The notes under the pieces were generated by a model that was given only the letters and a program-made list of their open reading frames with translations, did no database searches and had not been told where the DNA came from. The position numbers were made by a program, and so were the translations under genes. From the NCBI RefSeq assembly GCF_001006785.1, contig NZ_CDHO01000003.1, positions 1,798,001 through 1,862,000 on the forward strand: 64,000 bases of DNA, in the 5' to 3' direction. This DNA comes from Hyphomicrobium_B sp001006785. GTDB taxonomy: Bacteria > Pseudomonadota > Alphaproteobacteria > Rhizobiales > Hyphomicrobiaceae. Every line of letters begins with the position of its first letter. Position 1 is the stretch's first letter. Positions 59,639 through 64,000 of the stretch are shown in pieces.

Positions 59639-61771
59639 TTATCTTCTGCTGAGAATGGTGATCGCAGGATTGGTCTGAGTAATATCGCTGTTGTTGATGT
59701 CATACATCGCCGAGAACCTCGCCAGGAATTTTTTGAGCTTTTCCGGGTCCTGCAGATCGGCGATTTTCAGTTTTTTCGTGATCATGTTGGCCTGCACGTC
59801 GATATCCGCATTCGACATCGACGTCGGCAATCCGAGCGCCGTTTGAGCCACCTGAAGCAACGCTTTGTCGGCGAGGATCGAATAGGCCGACGTGATCGAC
59901 GGCGCCAAGCGCTGGAAGTAGAGCGCCAGGCGCGCGCCCTCGTTCTGGTCGCCGGCGTTTTCTTCGAGCGTTTGCCGCGCATAGGCGTCGGTCGTCGCCA
60001 CCATCTGGCTGCGCGTCTGCACTTGCTGATTAGGCGTCGTGAGATCCTTGCCGTCCGTGCCGAAATTGAACGCAACGGCCATCGAACGATAGGCTGAATT
60101 TTCAGGCTTGTTGATGAAGCTCTTCGGGTCCGTCGGATCGCTGGTCAGAATTTTGCGCAGAGTATCGTTCGAAAGCGCCTTGTCCTGCAGATCGAAGGCG
60201 GTAAGCGCGAACGTCACGAGGCGCTTGTTCTTCAGAAACTCGTCGACGTTCTTGATGGTACCGATCGTGTTGCCGTAATAAGTGTCTTCATCGGACGTCT
60301 GCTTTTTTTCCGCCTTCGCATCGCCCATCTCGCTGTTGTAGAGCTTGATCGTCGAAACGAGACTTGCATTCACCTGCGCCGAGCTCGCGGTCTTGGCCTT
60401 TCCGTCAGCATCGAAATTGAACGCGGCCGCCAGTTTGCTGTAGGCGGAGTTGTGAGACATGTTCGCGTAGCTGCTCGGATTGCTGGCGTCGCTTTCCAGA
60501 ACCTTTTCGATCGTGAGCTTCGACGTTTTGCTCGGATCAATTCCGAACGCGCTCAAGACAAAACCATAAAGCCCGGTGTCTTTGATGAAATCCGAAACAC
60601 TCGCGATCTTGGCGATGTCCGTCTTGTAGAAATTGATTTGGCTGGATTGATACTTTTCAACCGCGGTCGTGTTGTTCGCCATGAATGACGAAACGGTGCT
60701 GTCGATCTGAGATGCGGTCTGCGCCTCGCTTCCGTTGATCGAGCCGTCAGTGTTGAAATTGAACGCGGCCGCAAGTGCACGATAGGCGTCGTTCGTCTGC
60801 TGATTTGCGTAGCTGTTGGGGTCTGAGAGATCACTCGTCAGAACATTGCGTAGAATCGCGGGCGATTGCTCCGACGGGTCGAGGCCGAATGCCGTTTCGA
60901 GATAGGTGAAGAGGCGCGCATTACCGAGCAGGTCGTCGACGGAACTCACGCTCGCGATCGCGTCCTGATAGTATTGCGATTTGAACGCTGCTGCAGGCGC
61001 GCTACCGCCGGTTCCCGATGCATCATAGTACCGGTAGACGGTGAAGCTGACGTCGTCGCTCGACTGCGCCGAGGCGCCGTTGATCGAACCATCGGTGTTG
61101 AATGAGAAGGCTTGCGCCAACAGCTTGTAGTTGCCCGGCAGCTGATTTGCGATGCTGTCGGGATCGGAGAGATCGCTCGTCAGAACCTGTTTGATCGCCG
61201 AGGCCGACGCGATGCTGGCATCGATGCCGTAAGCCGTCAGAGCGTAGTTCAGCAGGCGCGTGTTGCCGACGAGGTCGTCGACCGATGCGACGTTGCCGAT
61301 GTTCGCCTGATAGTAGGCGGAATCGTCGGCAGCGGTCGCGCCCTTGTTGACCTGCTGCTGGGTATAGAGATTGATGAGATCGGATTGGTCGTTCGCCTGC
61401 TGCGCCGTCACGGGCTGCGTGGCGACTTTCCCATCCGTCGAAAACTGAAACGCCTGCGCGAATTTCAGAAACCGCGGATCGGTCAGTTTTCCGACGAAGC
61501 TCTTCTGCAGATTGGTCGAGGTGCTGATATCGCTCGTCAGCACCTTCTTCATGAAAGCCTTGGCATAGGTCATGTCCTCCAGTCCGTAAGCCTTCATGGC
61601 GTAGGAGAAGAGGCGATGATTGTTCATGAAATCGTCGACCGATTTCACCTTGCCGATGTTCGCATTGTAGTAGGCGGTCGCGCTCGAAACGTCCGCTTGC
61701 CCCGAAACCCGCGCGAGCGAGCGCGACATGTCCGAGGCGTAGCTGGTGTACGTGAGGAATGTTGAGATCAT
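59639..61771 (-). CDS. DUF1217 repeat protein
   Basis: 710 residues built of about five DUF1217 units of roughly 100 residues. Each has the pattern YY(N/Q)xxIxxVxSVDDFxxNxRL, then a conserved LTSDxSDPxS and an acidic FNFNTDGS-type loop. A shorter, more divergent C-terminal unit (ILADKALLQVAQTALGLPTS) ends the protein. The order of units is approximately residues 30-120, 150-240, 260-350, 370-460 and 490-580. DUF1217 proteins often lie in flagellar gene groups in Hyphomicrobiales; here no flagellar genes surround it. No signal peptide is clear, so export by another route is possible. Confidence 0.85.
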   Translation of the reverse strand: MISTFLTYTSYASDMSRSLARVSGQADVSSATAYYNANIGKVKSVDDFMNNHRLFSYAMKAYGLEDMTYAKAFMKKVLTSDISTSTNLQKSFVGKLTDPRFLKFAQAFQFSTDGKVATQPVTAQQANDQSDLINLYTQQQVNKGATAADDSAYYQANIGNVASVDDLVGNTRLLNYALTAYGIDASIASASAIKQVLTSDLSDPDSIANQLPGNYKLLAQAFSFNTDGSINGASAQSSDDVSFTVYRYYDASGTGGSAPAAAFKSQYYQDAIASVSSVDDLLGNARLFTYLETAFGLDPSEQSPAILRNVLTSDLSDPNSYANQQTNDAYRALAAAFNFNTDGSINGSEAQTASQIDSTVSSFMANNTTAVEKYQSSQINFYKTDIAKIASVSDFIKDTGLYGFVLSAFGIDPSKTSKLTIEKVLESDASNPSSYANMSHNSAYSKLAAAFNFDADGKAKTASSAQVNASLVSTIKLYNSEMGDAKAEKKQTSDEDTYYGNTIGTIKNVDEFLKNKRLVTFALTAFDLQDKALSNDTLRKILTSDPTDPKSFINKPENSAYRSMAVAFNFGTDGKDLTTPNQQVQTRSQMVATTDAYARQTLEENAGDQNEGARLALYFQRLAPSITSAYSILADKALLQVAQTALGLPTSMSNADIDVQANMITKKLKIADLQDPEKLKKFLARFSAMYDINNSDITQTNPAITILSRR

Positions 61772-61985
61772 CGCCGGCCTTCGCGTCGCGTCACGCCTGA
61801 CACGTGGTGAACGAGAGCCTCGAGGCTAGGACGGGCAACTTGCATGAACCTGCCTCGATGGGAGCGATCGGAGATGGCGCGGAATGCGCATGCAATCCGC
61901 CCGCGCCGGGACTCCGGAATGGTCCAGTGAATCGTTTACGAAAAGGTTATCAGCGGCCCGTGCGTGGGGTCGGCGTCAGCCCCGC

Positions 61986-62504
61986 CTAGGCATGCAGCCC
62001 ATTCGACGGGATGGCGGCGATAAGCCCCCGGAATTCGGCGAGCGCGCCATCCTTTAATTCACGCACGAGCAGGCGCGCCGGATTGACGGGGCCGGGAAAT
62101 ACGATCTGGCCTGCGGGTACAACCTTGAAGCCAAAGCGGCCGTAATACGGATCGTCGCCAACGAGAACGACAAGGGACGTGCCTCCGACGCGCGCCGCCT
62201 CGATGGCTTCGTTCATAAGCTTGGTGCCGAGCCCGATGTTGCGATGGTCGGGATCGACGGCGACCGGCCCGAGCAGAGCGGCGCCCGGACGGCCCCCGAT
62301 CGTGATCTCGGTCATCCGGAGAGACGCGATGAGCTGCCCGCCGAGATGTGCAACTAGGCAATACCGCGAAAGATGACCTTTGCCCTCGCGCACCCGGTAG
62401 GCCGATCGCGCAAACCGTCCCGGCCCGAAAACGCGGGCATGCAGCCGCGAGATTTCGGGGACGTCTTTCGGAGCGGCCTTTCGGATAACGAGCGGCGACG
62501 ACAT
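61986..62504 (-). CDS. GNAT-family N-acetyltransferase (YhbS-like)
   Basis: 172 residues. PLVIRKAAPKDVPEISRLHA begins the GNAT fold, and ALLGPVAVDPDHRNIGLGTK followed by LMNEAIEAARVGGTSLVVL carries the acetyl-CoA loop (R-N-I-G-L-G). VLVGDDPYYGRFGFKVVPAG is the YhbS-type C-terminal signature. Substrate unknown. It sits in a minus-strand pair with the Nudix-like gene upstream, 36 bases apart. Confidence 0.88.
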   Translation of the reverse strand: MSSPLVIRKAAPKDVPEISRLHARVFGPGRFARSAYRVREGKGHLSRYCLVAHLGGQLIASLRMTEITIGGRPGAALLGPVAVDPDHRNIGLGTKLMNEAIEAARVGGTSLVVLVGDDPYYGRFGFKVVPAGQIVFPGPVNPARLLVRELKDGALAEFRGLIAAIPSNGLHA

Positions 62505-62540
62505 TGCGTTTGAAGCTTCCGGTGTGAGATTGCGCGCCTT

Positions 62541-62990
62541 CTAGCATACTTCGAACGGCGCGCGACCCTCGGCAGCTTGGCGAATGCGCGCGGCATCCTG
62601 CGACGGCAATCCCGGCGGCAGGGCGTCGAGGCCGAAAAATGACAATCCAGCAGCCGGTGCGGCGTCCTGGCGCCAGTGTCGCACAACGTAAAGACCCGTC
62701 ATGCCGTGCCGCTCCGCCTGGCTTTCTTCATACATCCAGAAAAGCTCCGGCCGGGATGCGAGGCGAATGCGATAATCGGCCACCAGAAAGCGCTGAAGCG
62801 CGTCATCGAGCGCTTCATCTTTGTGAACTTCGCTTCGCGGCAATTGCCAGCCGCGTCCCGTGGCGCTTTGGACGAGCGCAACCCTGTCTTCGCCGTCGAT
62901 CAGGCATGCTTCGGCCGCCAGCGTGAAGCTCCGCGTCGCCCGCCAGTAAACCCTGAACCCGCTCGTGACGATCCTGCTGACGAAGGCCAT
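62541..62990 (-). CDS. Nudix-like protein with a degenerate box
   Basis: 149 residues from ATG 62990 with GGGAAC upstream; an upstream in-frame start at 63026 is less likely. RSFTLAAEACLIDGEDRVAL and VQSATGRGWQLPRSEVHKDE follow the Nudix core, but the box reads SEVHKDEALDDALQRFLVAD: the Gly and the REUxEE acids are lost. It may be a non-hydrolytic Nudix fold. The C-terminal half has a conserved-looking YEESQAERHGMTGLYVVRHW. Confidence 0.7.
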   Translation of the reverse strand: MAFVSRIVTSGFRVYWRATRSFTLAAEACLIDGEDRVALVQSATGRGWQLPRSEVHKDEALDDALQRFLVADYRIRLASRPELFWMYEESQAERHGMTGLYVVRHWRQDAAPAAGLSFFGLDALPPGLPSQDAARIRQAAEGRAPFEVC

Positions 62991-63086
62991 CGTTCCCGCC
63001 CAGATGCGTCCTCCGCCCGGACGCATTTGCTAATTAGCACAGTGTGCTAGATTGCACCTGCTCCGCCCCGGTTTGAACTCTCCAGA

Positions 63087-63992
63087 ATGACAGAAACGTT
63101 TACGCTCGCGCATTTTTCCGACGTGCACATGTCTCCGGTCGTCGGCTTCGGCTGGCGGTATTGGAACGCCAAGCGCGTGCTCGGCTATCTCAATTGGCAG
63201 CGCAAACGCCGCCGCGTGCATGTCACGGCCGTCGCGGATCGTTTGATTGCCGACGCGCACTCGCTAAGGCCGGATCATATCGCGATCACGGGGGATCTCG
63301 TAAACCTCGGGCTGCCGGCCGAGCATGAAGCGGCGCTCGCGTGGTTGCGCAGCGTCGGCTCGCCTGCGAGCGTGACCGTTGTACCGGGCAATCACGACAT
63401 CTATTCGAGCATGCACGGGGATCGCGGCGTCGTGCGCTGGGCGGCCTATATGGGCGGCGAAGAAGACACGCTCGCGTTTCCGTTCGTGCGCCGCGTCGGA
63501 CCGTTGGCGCTCGTCGGCTTGAATTCCGCCGTCGAGACGCCGCCATTCTTCGCGAGCGGCTCTCTCGGATCGCACCAGCTCGAAATCGCGCGCGAGCAAC
63601 TTTTGCGTCTTGATGAAGATGGTGCGATCCGCGTCGTGCTCATTCATCATCCGCCGCTCGCTGATATGACAACGCCGCGCCGCCGCCTGAACGATGCCGC
63701 GCATTTCGTGCATCTTCTCGAACGCACCGGCGCCGAGCTCGTCCTCTACGGACACAACCACACGCCCGCGATCGATTGGTTGCCGTCGCGAAAAAAACCG
63801 ATCCCGCTGATCGGTGCTGCCTCTGCGTCGGCAGGCACAGTGCACGGAGACGAACCGCTCGCGCGCTATAATCTCTTCACGTTTTTCCGCAGTTCATCGG
63901 GCCTTCGCATTCGTCACGTCGTGCGCGGATTCGAAACACCCGACGGCCCCGTCACAAAACTCAGCGAGAAATTTTTGGACGCTTCCGCCTGA
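63087..63992 (+). CDS. Metallophosphoesterase (CpdA-like)
   Basis: 301 residues, complete within the window. LAHFSDVHMSP, HIAITGDLVN, TVVPGNHDIYSS, LIHHPPLADM and LYGHNHTPAID supply all six metal-ligand blocks of the calcineurin-like fold. The closest recognisable type is CpdA/Icc, which hydrolyses cyclic AMP; the extra segment WRYWNAKRVLGYLNWQRKRR near residue 25 suggests a specific subfamily. No signal peptide. Divergent from the Nudix-like gene. Confidence 0.85.
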   Translation: MTETFTLAHFSDVHMSPVVGFGWRYWNAKRVLGYLNWQRKRRRVHVTAVADRLIADAHSLRPDHIAITGDLVNLGLPAEHEAALAWLRSVGSPASVTVVPGNHDIYSSMHGDRGVVRWAAYMGGEEDTLAFPFVRRVGPLALVGLNSAVETPPFFASGSLGSHQLEIAREQLLRLDEDGAIRVVLIHHPPLADMTTPRRRLNDAAHFVHLLERTGAELVLYGHNHTPAIDWLPSRKKPIPLIGAASASAGTVHGDEPLARYNLFTFFRSSSGLRIRHVVRGFETPDGPVTKLSEKFLDASA

Positions 63993-64000
63993 TTCATACC

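Overview
The window is high-G+C alphaproteobacterial chromosome, most likely from the order Hyphomicrobiales and by inference close to Hyphomicrobium. The reasons are the order ruvC-ruvA-ruvB / ybgC / tolQRAB-pal-cpoB / tilS / ftsH / glmM, a zapA-6S RNA-5-formyl-THF cyclo-ligase block, an RcdA (DUF1465) gene with a perfect CtrA box, the alphaproteobacterial type of SerC, and a RIME-like intergenic repeat. I see no prophage, insertion sequence, CRISPR array, tRNA or rRNA.

Layout. 1-9.5 kb: a LysR regulator cut by the window edge, a degenerate SDR protein, a membrane-anchored degenerate EAL protein, a HAD-IIA hydrolase, a quinone oxidoreductase, a DUF1192 protein, rcdA, rpmE, an MsbA-like ABC exporter and a 36-codon membrane peptide. 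9.5-14.4 kb, minus strand: an OmpA/MotB-like plus MotA/ExbB-like pair, suhB, and a ThiE-like plus Sel1-repeat pair. 14.7-20.8 kb: an L,D-transpeptidase, class I aldolase, gap, zapA, 6S RNA and the folate cyclo-ligase. 20.8-29.4 kb: a YmdB-like phosphodiesterase, yebC, a large membrane protein that looks like an alpha/beta hydrolase split by a transmembrane insert, ruvC-ruvA-(membrane protein)-ruvB, a Tat-type metallophosphoesterase and ybgC.

29.4-33.4 kb is a minus-strand accessory block set between ybgC and tolQ. It encodes an ethanolamine-permease-like APC transporter, translationally coupled to three unrecognised small membrane proteins, with a perfect FNR/FixK palindrome upstream. This is the best candidate here for an undescribed system. 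33.4-40.8 kb is the Tol-Pal envelope system, with two near-identical micro-lipoprotein genes between tolB and pal and a TPR-OmpA Pal paralogue between pal and cpoB. 40.8-50.2 kb: tilS, ftsH, folP, a minus-strand insertion (APC permease, unknown 154-residue protein, ParA-type ATPase), then glmM.

50.4-64 kb: two tandem outer-membrane beta-barrel genes (the first with a perfect CtrA box), serC behind a structured leader, a MuiA-like DUF4139 protein, purA, two GNAT proteins, two Nudix-like proteins, a polysaccharide deacetylase, a five-repeat DUF1217 protein and a CpdA-like phosphoesterase.

Taken together the window is mostly core envelope, division and DNA-repair genes, with cell-cycle (CtrA) inputs at three points. 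Several small membrane or lipoprotein cassettes are inserted into otherwise conserved gene strings.
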